A stretch of 64,000 bases of DNA. Source: Bacteroidota bacterium (GTDB lineage: Bacteria > Bacteroidota > Bacteroidia > Bacteroidales > VadinHA17). The stretch is from the NCBI GenBank assembly GCA_003250475.1, contig QKGI01000045.1, forward strand, positions 16,312 through 80,311, in the 5' to 3' direction. Positions 10,464 through 20,426 of this stretch are shown piece by piece. The position numbers and the translations under genes are program-made. The notes under the pieces were generated by a model that searched no databases, was not told the origin of the DNA, and saw only the letters and a list, made by a program, of their open reading frames with translations. Each line of letters opens with the position of its first letter. Within the stretch, counting starts at the first letter, position 1.

Positions 10464-11363
10464 TCAGCACGCTTTAAGCGCCGACGTAATATCAGGGTAG
10501 GCGAATATATAACCTTCCCTGGTAATATGCTCTGATGAGATACGGCTGCCGCTGGTAAGCACAACCGACATCTCACCCAGGATAAGCCTCAGCAGCCAGG
10601 CAGGTATGTGTGGAAGGAAGAGGGGCAGGCGTCGTTGACGTGCAATCTCCCTCATAAGCATATCATGGGTAACGTGACCGGGCGCAACTGCATTGTACGG
10701 CCCTGTCATGGTTTCGTCACTCACAGCCCTCATATAGATGCGGCACAGGTCATCGATATGTATCCATGGAAAATACTGGTTGCCTGGCCCCAGCCTTACT
10801 ATCAGGCCAGCCCCTGACAGGGCCGTCAGTTTTGCAAGAGCTGACCCGTGCGGAGACAGAACCACCGAAGTCCGGACCTTCACCACCCTGACCCCCGCCC
10901 CGGCAAAGCTGTCTGCAGCTTCTTCCCACAGACGGCAAGTCTCTCCCAGGAAGTCGCCTGCAGGAGGGTCGCTCTCACTGTAGATGCGTTCTGACGTCAC
11001 AGAGCCATATATGCCTGTTGCCGAAGCCGTAATGAACGCGGAGGGTATTATGCCTGCTGCGACTGTAGCCCTGAATATCATACGGGCTGTTGTTACCCTG
11101 CTTCCGGTTATCTCTCTTTTTCTTGCCCCGGTCCACCTCCCGGCGCCGATGTTTGCTCCGGCAAGGTGTATTATTGTGTCGCCCTGATGAAAAGCATCTC
11201 CGTCGCAATAACCTGTACGAGGATCCCACCGGAATGACCTGAAAGCACTGTTCTCCCGCGGTCTCCGGGACAGGTGCACAACCTCATTATTGTCCTGAAG
11301 AAGCAGTGAGCTCAGGTGCCTGCCGACAAGCCCGTTACCCCCGGTGACTACCACCCTTGGCAT
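10464..11363 (-). CDS. TIGR01777-type NAD-dependent epimerase (SDR superfamily)
   Basis: VTGGNGLVGRHLSSLL start, AGANIGAGRWTGARKREITGSRV, GPYNAVAP, C-terminal domain typical of the family. Confidence 0.9.
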   Translation of the reverse strand: MPRVVVTGGNGLVGRHLSSLLLQDNNEVVHLSRRPRENSAFRSFRWDPRTGYCDGDAFHQGDTIIHLAGANIGAGRWTGARKREITGSRVTTARMIFRATVAAGIIPSAFITASATGIYGSVTSERIYSESDPPAGDFLGETCRLWEEAADSFAGAGVRVVKVRTSVVLSPHGSALAKLTALSGAGLIVRLGPGNQYFPWIHIDDLCRIYMRAVSDETMTGPYNAVAPGHVTHDMLMREIARQRRLPLFLPHIPAWLLRLILGEMSVVLTSGSRISSEHITREGYIFAYPDITSALKAC

Positions 11364-11366
11364 CTG

Positions 11367-11789
11367 TCAGGAGATCGATTCTATTATCTCAACTGCATCG
11401 GCGATGCATTTCTCACATACTTTCCCTGTCAGGTTCCTGGCAGATATCTGCATCTTACCCTCCGGAGTGTTCAGGTCTTCGCCAAGCAGCTCCGAACACT
11501 GGTCGGTTCCGTTCCTTTCGATAAACAGCCTGTTGAATTCCCGCACCTTGCCGTACACCCTTGTTTTATATTCACCATCAGGTATGCCGGGCTTTCCGCC
11601 TGACATACCAAACCACAGGTATGCTCCCGTAACAGCTCCGCAGGTCTGCTGCAACCTGCCCATGCCCCCGCCAAAAGCTGCGGCGGTCCCTGCTGCAGAT
11701 TCACTCTCCCCTGCACATGCCATCAGCACAGCCTGTGCACAGTTGTAACCCTTATGAAACAGGCTGACAGCCTTTCTTGTTTTATTCAT
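11367..11789 (-). CDS. C-GCAxxG-C-C family protein
   Basis: GYNCAQAVLMACAG...AAAFGGGMGRLQQTCGAVTGAYL; start at Met of MNKTRKAVSLF. Confidence 0.85.
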   Translation of the reverse strand: MNKTRKAVSLFHKGYNCAQAVLMACAGESESAAGTAAAFGGGMGRLQQTCGAVTGAYLWFGMSGGKPGIPDGEYKTRVYGKVREFNRLFIERNGTDQCSELLGEDLNTPEGKMQISARNLTGKVCEKCIADAVEIIESIS

Positions 11790-11906
11790 TAGCTTTTTCT
11801 TCAAAAATATTAAAAAAAATAAGGAGGGCAGGATTACCTTTTTGATATGATTTTGAAATATTCTACTTTTACCGCCTGCATTTAAATATTTTAATAAAGC
11901 ATAAAA

Positions 11907-13112
11907 ATGGTAAACCAGAAGAAAATCAAAGGAGTGATTGGTATCCTTACCGGCGGTGGTGATGTCCCGGGGCTTAACCCTGCAATCAGGGCTGTGACTA
12001 TCAGGGCCAACAGGGAAGGGTACAAGGTGATAGGGCTTCGGAGAGGATGGGGCGGGATCATTGAGATCATCAGGGACCCCAAGGCAGACAACAGTAATTG
12101 TTTCCAGGTGCTTACCGACGACATCGTCAACAGGGCAGGAAGGACAGGCGGGACTTACCTGCACACCTCACGTACAAGGCCAAGTCATGTACCGAAGGCT
12201 TATGTCCCGGACCACCTTAAGGACACATATAAGGACGATATGAACGATCTCACCCCCGAGGTTATCAAAAACCTCGAATGGCTGGGGATCGATTATCTTA
12301 TACCTATCGGCGGTGACGACACTCTCAGCTACGGCGTGCATCTTTACAAACAGGGAGTGAAAGTGGTTGCCATTCCCAAGACAATGGACAACGATGTCCC
12401 GGGCACTGATTATTGCATAGGGTTCAGTACCTGTGTGACCCGCACCATACAGATGACCAATACCCTCCGTACCTCGGCCGGATCACACGAACGAATCATG
12501 GTGCTTGAGGTGTTTGGCCGTTATGCCGGGTTCACGGCGATGCTTCCCACGATGGCAGGAGCAGCCAACAGGTGTGTCATCCCCGAGTACAAGTTCGATA
12601 TCGAACAGCTGACAAAACTGCTGGTTGAAGACCGTAACACAAACCCGAGTCGTTATTCCATCGTTCTTGTCTCTGAAGGAGCTCTCTACAAAGGAGGTGA
12701 AATGGTCTTCCAGGATAGTGAGCGGGATGCTTATGGCCATGCCAAGCTGGGTGGCATCGGAGACCTTGTCTCTGCAGAGATGAAGGACCTTACCGCAAAA
12801 TTCAACGGAGGCAAGACCATCAATATCATAAACCAGAAACTTGGTTATATGGTCAGGGGAGGCGATCCTGACGCCGTTGACTCAATAGTACCCATGGCTT
12901 TTGGAAACCTGGCCCTGGACCTTATCATGAAGGGAGTGCATGGCAGGGTGGTAGTGCTCAAAAACGGACGCTATGACAATGTACCCATCGATGTGGTCAC
13001 CTCTTCAAAAAAGATCGTCAAAGTATCAGAATACTACAATACCGAAAGACTAAGGCCTTATTATTCAAACTTTGAAATGAAGCCTTTCTTCCTTATGGCG
13101 GCCGAGTATTGA
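11907..13112 (+). CDS. 6-phosphofructokinase family; residue pattern suggests pyrophosphate dependence
   Basis: GGGDVPGLNPAIRAV, GGDDTLSYG, PKTMDNDVPGTDYCIGFST. Confidence 0.9.
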   Translation: MVNQKKIKGVIGILTGGGDVPGLNPAIRAVTIRANREGYKVIGLRRGWGGIIEIIRDPKADNSNCFQVLTDDIVNRAGRTGGTYLHTSRTRPSHVPKAYVPDHLKDTYKDDMNDLTPEVIKNLEWLGIDYLIPIGGDDTLSYGVHLYKQGVKVVAIPKTMDNDVPGTDYCIGFSTCVTRTIQMTNTLRTSAGSHERIMVLEVFGRYAGFTAMLPTMAGAANRCVIPEYKFDIEQLTKLLVEDRNTNPSRYSIVLVSEGALYKGGEMVFQDSERDAYGHAKLGGIGDLVSAEMKDLTAKFNGGKTINIINQKLGYMVRGGDPDAVDSIVPMAFGNLALDLIMKGVHGRVVVLKNGRYDNVPIDVVTSSKKIVKVSEYYNTERLRPYYSNFEMKPFFLMAAEY

Positions 13113-13139
13113 AAAAGCATGCCGGGAATGATAAAACAG

Positions 13140-13175
13140 GTGATGCCGGGATATTCCAGGCATCACTTTTTTTAT
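13140..13175 (+). terminator. Intrinsic terminator after the phosphofructokinase gene
   Basis: GTGATGCC...GGCATCAC stem followed by TTTTTTTATTTTT. Confidence 0.8.
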
Positions 13176-13197
13176 TTTTACAGCAAATTTCCGGGGA

Positions 13198-14112
13198 GTG
13201 AAACAGGGAACAGTCATAAAATCAACGGGCAGCCGTTATAAGGTGCTTGATGACGAAGGCATAACCTTTGAATGTGTCCTCAAAGGCCGGTTCAGGGTGA
13301 GCGGGGTGCGTACCACAAACCCCGTTGCCGTAGGAGACAGGGTCACATTCGACACGGATGAACTTGTGATAGTCGAACTGTCGCCGAGAAAAAACTATAT
13401 CATACGTCGCTCTTCAAACCTCTCGAGAGAATCCCAGATCATTGCTGCGAACATAGACCAGGCATTCCTGGTCATCACCATAAGGATGCCTTCCACACCG
13501 GTAGAGTTTATTGACCGTTTTCTTGCCACTGCGGAGGCATACAGGATCCCTGCCTTCCTGGTCATAAACAAATCAGATCTTTATGATGATAAGGATAAAG
13601 ACCTGGTTGTCAGAATAAAAGAGGTATATGAAAAAATAGGCTATGGTGTCTATATTGTCTCCGTGACGAAGAACGAAGGGATATCAGTTATTGAGTCGGC
13701 CCTGATGAATAAAATCACCCTTTTATCAGGAAATTCCGGTGTCGGTAAAAGTACCCTTCTCAACAGGCTTAACCCTGCCCTGTCACTCAGGACGGGCTCA
13801 ATATCAGACTACCATGAGCAGGGAAAACATATAACCACCTTTCCTGAGATGCATCCTCTTCCCTCGGGCGGATTTGTCATTGACACACCCGGTATAAGGG
13901 GCTTCGGGGTGATTGACTTTGACAGGAACGAGATATACCACTTTTTCCCGGAGATCTTCAGGGTATCATCAGGATGCCGCTATCACAACTGCCTCCATCT
14001 GAATGAGCCTGACTGCGCAGTCCGCAGAGCCGTGGCCGAAGCTGAAATCGAACCCTGGCGTTACAAAAGCTACATAAGTATACTGCTGGAGGGCAATGAA
14101 AAGTACAGATAA
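13198..14112 (+). CDS. rsgA: Ribosome small subunit-dependent GTPase A (GTG start)
   Basis: Circularly permuted GTPase motifs NKSD, GNSGVGKSTLLN, DTPGIRGFG and C-terminal CRYHNCLHLNEPDC zinc motif. Confidence 0.95.
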   Translation: MKQGTVIKSTGSRYKVLDDEGITFECVLKGRFRVSGVRTTNPVAVGDRVTFDTDELVIVELSPRKNYIIRRSSNLSRESQIIAANIDQAFLVITIRMPSTPVEFIDRFLATAEAYRIPAFLVINKSDLYDDKDKDLVVRIKEVYEKIGYGVYIVSVTKNEGISVIESALMNKITLLSGNSGVGKSTLLNRLNPALSLRTGSISDYHEQGKHITTFPEMHPLPSGGFVIDTPGIRGFGVIDFDRNEIYHFFPEIFRVSSGCRYHNCLHLNEPDCAVRRAVAEAEIEPWRYKSYISILLEGNEKYR

Positions 14113-16960
14113 ACGTTATTTTTACGGCATGAAAGAGCCCGGCATAAAGAAAATAACTCTTGTAGCATATTCTGCTTTCCTCCTGCTGATAGTGGTCATG
14201 GCGCTTTTTTATTCAAGTCTCTACAGGAACCAGATAGAATATTCAAACAAGATTCTTGACAGGCAGGTCATGATCGCCGGTTCTGACATAGACAATACAA
14301 GCATGTACATCGTCAGTGATCTTACGGAAATAGATTTTTCTGATGATATCCCGGATTTCTTCACAAACCCGCTGGTCAATGAGCGCGCCAGGGAGAAGAT
14401 GAAGCTCTACTATTCAAGGTATGAGGATATTGTTGTAGGGCTGATGCTTTTCAATACCGAAGGTGATGTATATACGCTTTTCAAGGATGAAGAGAGAAAT
14501 TCCTGGCTCGACGGGTCATACCGTGCACAGACGGTGCCCCAGATATATACAACCGAGAAGCTCGAACCAGACAGGGATAAATATAAATTTTACCTGCCCG
14601 TCCTGAAGGATGGACAGATACTGGGAAATCTTGTGATCACCATTGACCTTAACCGGTTCTTCTCTAGGATTTTTACAAAATATGATCTCGAACAGTTTCA
14701 GTGGCAGTGGGTTGTAAATGATACGGGCGCTGTTGTCTTTGACAATAACGAGATGAGGGTAAGCTATAACAGGCTTGACAGGATAACCCTTGCGCTGGAA
14801 GATGGCAATTCCGGCAGGTTGACCCATATCATGAAGAATGACGCCAATACAAGTGAAATAATCTCTTCATTTTATCCCGTCAATCTTTTCGGAATTGATT
14901 ATGGAATTGTCTTCTCAGCTCCTACTGACTTTTTCCAGAAGTATATAGTAAGAAACTCCATTATCCTCGGTATCCTTACTGTCCTGGTCATTCTTTTCAT
15001 AATACTTAGTTTCAGATATTTTGCCAGGAAACAGGCCCGCCGGTTAAACACTACTTCTGAATCCGAGGAGAGTCTTCTGGCAGTTATTGACCAGATGCCT
15101 GTAGGTTTCATTATTTACAACGCCGGCAGGGAGATAATCAGGGCTAACAGTAAGGCTGCAGCCCTCTTCTCATATGGCAGTGAAGAAGAGATGGCTGGCA
15201 GGCTGATACCCGACCTCTCCCGGAATGACTACCTGGGTGATTTCCCTGAACGGTTCAGCCATGGGAGGGTTATTAAACTCCCGGGCAGGGACGGCGACAA
15301 GATCATTTTTCTTAACAGCGTTCCTGTAAGATACCTCGGGGAGGAAGTCACGATGGAGGTACTGATAGATGTCACCTCTCTTGAACTGGCCCGCCGGCAG
15401 GAAGCAGATGCAAACATAGCCAAGTCTGAGCTGCTGGCTCGCATGAGCTTTGAGATACGTACTCCTCTTAACGGTATCCTTGGGATGACCGAAATGCTTA
15501 CCAGGGCAGATCTCCCGGAAGAATCAAAAGAGATAGCCAGGCTTCTCAGGCGGTCGGCCGACCTTCTCCTTAACATCATCAACGATATCTTCGACGTCTC
15601 AAAGATGGAGACCGGTAAGATGATACTTGATGAGATTCCGTTCCGGCTCAGGGAAGAGGTGGCATATTGTCTCAACCTTGTCAGGCGGGAGAATCCGGAA
15701 GCGCTTGTCAATTTCGTTTCGCAGGTTGACCAGTCTGTCCCCGAAAACCTCATTGGCGATCCGTACAGGCTGAGACAGGTGATAACCAACCTGCTGAACA
15801 ACTCTCTTGCCGGGACACAGAGCGGTGACATTAAACTGGGATGCAGGGTCATGAGATCCGAGGGGAATCAGTTTACACTGGAGTTTACAATTTCAGATAC
15901 CGGTAATAACTACACCAGGGCAGAGATAAAGAAACTGTTTGGCGACTATATAGCAAACCTGACTGAGCGGTCCGAATGGTCTGAGGATCTGAAGCTTGGG
16001 CCTATCCTGGCAAGGCAGCTGACCGAGCTTATGGGAGGCAGCCTGACTGCGGAGAGCCCGGCGGGGGTGGATGCCTCCGGGCAGGAGAAGGGACTTAAGG
16101 TGATATTCACTATTAAGGTACACCTGAATGAAAAGATAACCAAGCATCTTGATCTTGACAATTACCACGATGCCATGGACATCCGTACTCTTGCAATAAC
16201 GGGTACGAATGGCCGCGATGATGACTTCCTGAGCATTATGCACCGTATCGGGCTGCCTGTTTCGGTTACCAGTTTCCAGAAGCATACTATCTCGCAGATA
16301 AAGACCAGCCTCGCCAGTGAACGGGGACGATATATCCTTCTTGTCATCTTTGACGAGCCTGACACTGACGGCTTCCAGGCTGCAAAGGCACTGATGGATG
16401 CAGGTCTGACAAGCGAGCATATCGTGCTTATGTTTACCTCAAGAGACCCGAAGGGACACTATGCCAGGTGTGTGGATCTGGGCATAGACCATCTCCTTGT
16501 GAAACCTTTTGCCGTGGAGGATCTGCTTAATGTTCTCAAGGACCATTTCCCTGCATTCAGGGGTCCGTCAGCAAGACTCAGCGGTAACAAGGCAGACCTG
16601 CCGGATATTCTTGTGGTTGACGACAATTATCTTAACAGAAAAGTGGTGGGCTCCCTTCTTAAGGTGTTGGGTGTGAAGGCGGAATTTGCATCAGGCGGTG
16701 CCGAAGCAATAGATATGGCAAGGGAAAAATCATATGACCTGATACTCATGGACCTCATCATGCCCGAGATAGACGGATTTGAAGCAGCACGCACCATAAT
16801 CGGATTTGACAGGAATACCCAGATAATAGCCCTTTCAGCGGATACGATGCCTGAGACACGCCAGAAGGCAGAAAAAACAGGCATGAAAGAGCTTCTCTCA
16901 AAACCTGTGACCGTGGAAGAGCTTAGAAGGGTGATAGACAGGTATCACAAGGAGAATTAA
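14096..16960 (+). CDS. Hybrid sensor histidine-kinase-like protein (Cache-like sensor, PAS, degenerate HisKA/HATPase, degenerate receiver, intact receiver)
   Basis: LLARMSFEIRTPLNGILGM aligns with the SHEIRTPLNG H-box; LRQVITNLLNNSL N-box; C-terminal ILVVDDN...LILMDLIMPEIDGFEA...SKP receiver. Confidence 0.9.
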   Translation: MKSTDKRYFYGMKEPGIKKITLVAYSAFLLLIVVMALFYSSLYRNQIEYSNKILDRQVMIAGSDIDNTSMYIVSDLTEIDFSDDIPDFFTNPLVNERAREKMKLYYSRYEDIVVGLMLFNTEGDVYTLFKDEERNSWLDGSYRAQTVPQIYTTEKLEPDRDKYKFYLPVLKDGQILGNLVITIDLNRFFSRIFTKYDLEQFQWQWVVNDTGAVVFDNNEMRVSYNRLDRITLALEDGNSGRLTHIMKNDANTSEIISSFYPVNLFGIDYGIVFSAPTDFFQKYIVRNSIILGILTVLVILFIILSFRYFARKQARRLNTTSESEESLLAVIDQMPVGFIIYNAGREIIRANSKAAALFSYGSEEEMAGRLIPDLSRNDYLGDFPERFSHGRVIKLPGRDGDKIIFLNSVPVRYLGEEVTMEVLIDVTSLELARRQEADANIAKSELLARMSFEIRTPLNGILGMTEMLTRADLPEESKEIARLLRRSADLLLNIINDIFDVSKMETGKMILDEIPFRLREEVAYCLNLVRRENPEALVNFVSQVDQSVPENLIGDPYRLRQVITNLLNNSLAGTQSGDIKLGCRVMRSEGNQFTLEFTISDTGNNYTRAEIKKLFGDYIANLTERSEWSEDLKLGPILARQLTELMGGSLTAESPAGVDASGQEKGLKVIFTIKVHLNEKITKHLDLDNYHDAMDIRTLAITGTNGRDDDFLSIMHRIGLPVSVTSFQKHTISQIKTSLASERGRYILLVIFDEPDTDGFQAAKALMDAGLTSEHIVLMFTSRDPKGHYARCVDLGIDHLLVKPFAVEDLLNVLKDHFPAFRGPSARLSGNKADLPDILVVDDNYLNRKVVGSLLKVLGVKAEFASGGAEAIDMAREKSYDLILMDLIMPEIDGFEAARTIIGFDRNTQIIALSADTMPETRQKAEKTGMKELLSKPVTVEELRRVIDRYHKEN

Positions 16961-16963
16961 CAG

Positions 16964-18001
16964 ATGGCCCTGACGTTAAACAGACTTCCTGCCAGCGAAT
17001 TCCTCGGGCTCAGGGATACTCTTCCCGTTGTGGATGCCAGATCACCGGGAGAGTACGAACATGGCCATATTCCGAAAGCAGTCAATATTCCTCTCTTTAC
17101 TGACAGCCAGAGGGCGGAGGTTGGCACCCTGTATAAAAAAGAGGGTAACACCAGGGCTGTTATCCGTGGTATCGACCTGGCAGCTCCTTTCATGTCGGAA
17201 AAACTCGTCAGGGCACTGGAACTGGCTGCCGGAAAGCAATTGCTTGTGTACTGCTGGCGGGGAGGCATGAGGTCTGAGACCATGGCATGGCTCTTTTCCA
17301 CGGGTGGAATTACCCCTTTCATTCTTAATGGCGGCTATAAGTCATACAGGAACCATATCCTTGAAGAGCTTGGCAGGAAGAGGAAATACATCATCCTGGG
17401 AGGGCTTACGGGCAGCGGCAAAACAGAGATATTAAATCACCTGATGCATGAGGGAAGACAGGTCACTGACCTCGAATCCCTGGCTTCACACAAGGGATCT
17501 GCCTTTGGGGCCCTTGGACAACCACCACAGCCCTCTTCGGAACACTTTGCCAACCTGCTTTATGATGACCTTACCTCCAGGGATGATGATGCCGTTACAT
17601 GGCTTGAAGATGAAAGCCGTAACATAGGAACGGTTTTTATGCCTGACAACTTTTATGAACAGATGCAGGCAGCTCCGGTAATAGCTCTTATGATGAGTAT
17701 AGAGACCCGGATGCCGAGATTGATCAAGGAATATACAGCCTTTCCTGTTGAAAAGATAATAGCCTCGGTGATGAGGATCTCAAAAAGGCTGGGGGGAGAC
17801 AGGACGCGTGAGGCTATTGAAGCACTGAAGAGAGGTGATTACGGGACTGCGATAAGGATCACCCTGGAATACTATGACAAGTCATATAATTACGGTCTTT
17901 CAAAACGGCCGCCAGGGCAGGTGATATTTATCAATACAGACACTGATGACGTGGCTGTCAATGCGGCCCTGGTTGCCGCGGCAGCAGACCCGGCAGGTTG
18001 A
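16964..18001 (+). CDS. mnmH: tRNA 2-selenouridine(34) synthase
   Basis: Rhodanese domain with YCWRGGMRS plus P-loop GLTGSGKTEIL and LESLASHKGSAFG. Confidence 0.93.
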   Translation: MALTLNRLPASEFLGLRDTLPVVDARSPGEYEHGHIPKAVNIPLFTDSQRAEVGTLYKKEGNTRAVIRGIDLAAPFMSEKLVRALELAAGKQLLVYCWRGGMRSETMAWLFSTGGITPFILNGGYKSYRNHILEELGRKRKYIILGGLTGSGKTEILNHLMHEGRQVTDLESLASHKGSAFGALGQPPQPSSEHFANLLYDDLTSRDDDAVTWLEDESRNIGTVFMPDNFYEQMQAAPVIALMMSIETRMPRLIKEYTAFPVEKIIASVMRISKRLGGDRTREAIEALKRGDYGTAIRITLEYYDKSYNYGLSKRPPGQVIFINTDTDDVAVNAALVAAAADPAG

Positions 18002-18003
18002 TG

Positions 18004-19263
18004 TCAGGGTTTGGCCTGCGTTGAGACCTCAATAAGCCTGAATACCTTGTCAGACCGTCGCACAGGTCCGGATATCTTTACAGAGCAGAGTTCTCCCTTT
18101 GCCACGCCCTCAGCCTCATTCTCTGCAGCGTCTCTCAGCCCGGCAACGGTAAATTCCACCGTTCCTGTTGTGGGGCCTGAAAAGATCAGCTGATCACCTG
18201 TTTTCAGGGCGCCCGTCTCAAGTTTTATCTCAGCCACCCCGATCCTGCTGAAATAGTTTGTCACCCTTCCCAGGTATATTTTTCTCTTTGTGGCAGCAGA
18301 GCCGTACGTGGTGGTCCACTCACCCAGCCTCTGGCCAAGATAGTATCCGTCCCAGAACCCCCTGTTGAATACGGTCCTGAGGCGATTCATCCATTCTTCC
18401 GTCTTTTCACTGCCGAATGTTCCGTCGGCCACGGCGGCAGCTGCTTCCCCGTAGCATTGAGTGACTGTCTTGACATACTCTGCAGACCGTGCCCTGCCCT
18501 CAATCTTCAAAACACGTGCGCCGGAGTCAATTATCTGGTCGAGAAACCTGATGGTGCACAGGTCCTTTGGCGACATAATGTACTGGTTGTCAATATCAAG
18601 TTCATAACCCGTCTCCCTGTCTGTCACAGTATAACCTCTCCTGCAGGTCTGGTAACAATTACCCCTGTTTGCCGAGGCATTGTACTCATGGAGACTAAGG
18701 TAGCATTTGCCGGATATGGCCATGCACAGGGCGCCATGAACAAACATCTCAAGCCTTATCAGCTCCCCGCCGGGACCGCGTATGTCATCCTTAATGATGG
18801 TGTCATAAATCTTTTTTACCTGCTTCAGATCAAGTTCCCTCGAGAGTACCGCCACATCGGCCCATTGCGAGTAAAACCTCAGAGATTCTGCATTTGAAAT
18901 ATTGAGCTGGGTGGAGAGGTGTATCTCTATTCCGGACTCTTTTGCTGCGGTGATGGCTGCCTGGTCAGTTGCTATGACTGCCGAGATCCCTGCCTTCGCT
19001 GCGGCAGATACTATCTCTCTCATCTCGCTTATCTCCTCGTCATAGACAACGATGTTCAATGTCAGGTAGCTTTTGAGCCCGTTCTCCATGCACAGTGATG
19101 CAATGGCAGGCAGGTCGGCGGTGGTGAAGTTGTCCGAAGAACGGGCCCGCATGTTCAGTTTTTCAACACCGAAATAGACAGAATCGGCACCGCCCTGTAT
19201 CGCGGCACGAAGCGACTCCCACGAGCCTGCCGGGGCCATTATCTCTATGTCGCTTCTTTTCAT
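18004..19263 (-). CDS. U32 family peptidase
   Basis: IMAPAGSWESLRAAIQGGADSVYFGVE; MFVHGALCMAISGKCYLS; GNCYQTCRR. Confidence 0.93.
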   Translation of the reverse strand: MKRSDIEIMAPAGSWESLRAAIQGGADSVYFGVEKLNMRARSSDNFTTADLPAIASLCMENGLKSYLTLNIVVYDEEISEMREIVSAAAKAGISAVIATDQAAITAAKESGIEIHLSTQLNISNAESLRFYSQWADVAVLSRELDLKQVKKIYDTIIKDDIRGPGGELIRLEMFVHGALCMAISGKCYLSLHEYNASANRGNCYQTCRRGYTVTDRETGYELDIDNQYIMSPKDLCTIRFLDQIIDSGARVLKIEGRARSAEYVKTVTQCYGEAAAAVADGTFGSEKTEEWMNRLRTVFNRGFWDGYYLGQRLGEWTTTYGSAATKRKIYLGRVTNYFSRIGVAEIKLETGALKTGDQLIFSGPTTGTVEFTVAGLRDAAENEAEGVAKGELCSVKISGPVRRSDKVFRLIEVSTQAKP

Positions 19264-19283
19264 TTCTTACTGTAAGTGGAATA

Positions 19284-20423
19284 TTACTTTTTCAGTATGA
19301 TGCGCATACAGCTTCCGTGTCCGGGCTCCGAGTGCATGACGAATATCTTCCCTTTATGGTATTCTTCAACTATTCTTTTCGAGAGAGACAAACCCAGCCC
19401 CCAGCCACGTTCCCTGGTAGTATAACCCGGCTTGAAGATTGTCTTAAAGTCTTTCCTCGGTATACCCTTCCCGTTATCTTCCACGTCTATAAATGCTTCG
19501 GCGGATGATTCTGAGAGTCTGACAGTTATCATTCCGCTTCCCTTCATTGCATCAGCTGAGTTTTTCACCAGGTTCTCGATGACCCATCCAAGAAGCACGG
19601 GGTTACATGAGACAGCCGAGCAGCCTGTTGTCTCATTGATTACCCTGAGCTCTATTGTAGATGCTATCCTCTTTCTCAGATACCCGGCTGTCGTTTCGGC
19701 CAGGGCCGGCAGATCGTCAGGCTGCAGCCTTGGCTTTGAGCCTATGAGAGAGAATCTCTCGGCAACCCGGCTCAGTCGTTCCACATCCGCCGGCAGTTCT
19801 TCTGCAATATCGGTACCAGGATACCTGCTGCTGATTATCTCGCTCCATGCTGAGAGTGATGATGTCGGTGTGCCCAGCTGGTGAGCCGTTTCCCTCGAGA
19901 GCCCCACCCATACCTGGTTCTGTTCTGCCATCCGGGAGGCACTGAAGGCCACATAGGCTACCACAATGAACAGAAGCATCACCGCCAGCTGTACATACGG
20001 ATATATCCTCAGCTGCCGGAGGATGGTGCTTTCCCTGTAGTAGAGGTAGTTGAATATCCCATTGGGTAGCTCCACCGTGATAGGGTCATTCCATTTCTCC
20101 ATGCGCTTGAGTTCACGTACCAGGGCCGTAGTGTCTGATGATATAGTGGGCGGCAGGTTCCGGTGAGAGATAATATTGTCTTCCTGGTCGATGAGTATGA
20201 CGGGAACGGTGGTATTGTCCTCAATGATGCTGAAGAGAAACTCAAAGTCATCTGAGGTGACAAGCCTCCTGGTGGCTTCAGCCCACTGCTCAGCCTTCTT
20301 GCGTTCCTCTTCCTTGAGCCTGTCAACAAGAGCATGAGTGTAAAACAGTGATCCGAGACCTATGAAAACTGCAAATATGAACAGCAGTATCTTCCAGAGC
20401 AGTCTTTTGCGGTAGATATTCAT
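19284..20423 (-). CDS. Membrane sensor histidine kinase (no adjacent response regulator)
   Basis: GLSRETAHQLGTPTSSL H-box, NLVKNSADAM, DNGKGIP, GWGLGLSLSKRIVE; two TM segments. Confidence 0.88.
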   Translation of the reverse strand: MNIYRKRLLWKILLFIFAVFIGLGSLFYTHALVDRLKEEERKKAEQWAEATRRLVTSDDFEFLFSIIEDNTTVPVILIDQEDNIISHRNLPPTISSDTTALVRELKRMEKWNDPITVELPNGIFNYLYYRESTILRQLRIYPYVQLAVMLLFIVVAYVAFSASRMAEQNQVWVGLSRETAHQLGTPTSSLSAWSEIISSRYPGTDIAEELPADVERLSRVAERFSLIGSKPRLQPDDLPALAETTAGYLRKRIASTIELRVINETTGCSAVSCNPVLLGWVIENLVKNSADAMKGSGMITVRLSESSAEAFIDVEDNGKGIPRKDFKTIFKPGYTTRERGWGLGLSLSKRIVEEYHKGKIFVMHSEPGHGSCMRIILKK

Positions 20424-20426
20424 GGG

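Noticed and set aside
15229-15852. 207-aa minus-strand ORF inside the hybrid kinase gene
   Set aside because: Antisense shadow ORF, low-complexity Ser/Arg composition typical of reverse reading of a coding gene
18001-18004. Converging ends of mnmH and the U32 peptidase gene with almost no spacer
   Set aside because: Compact convergent genes are common; no additional signal visible
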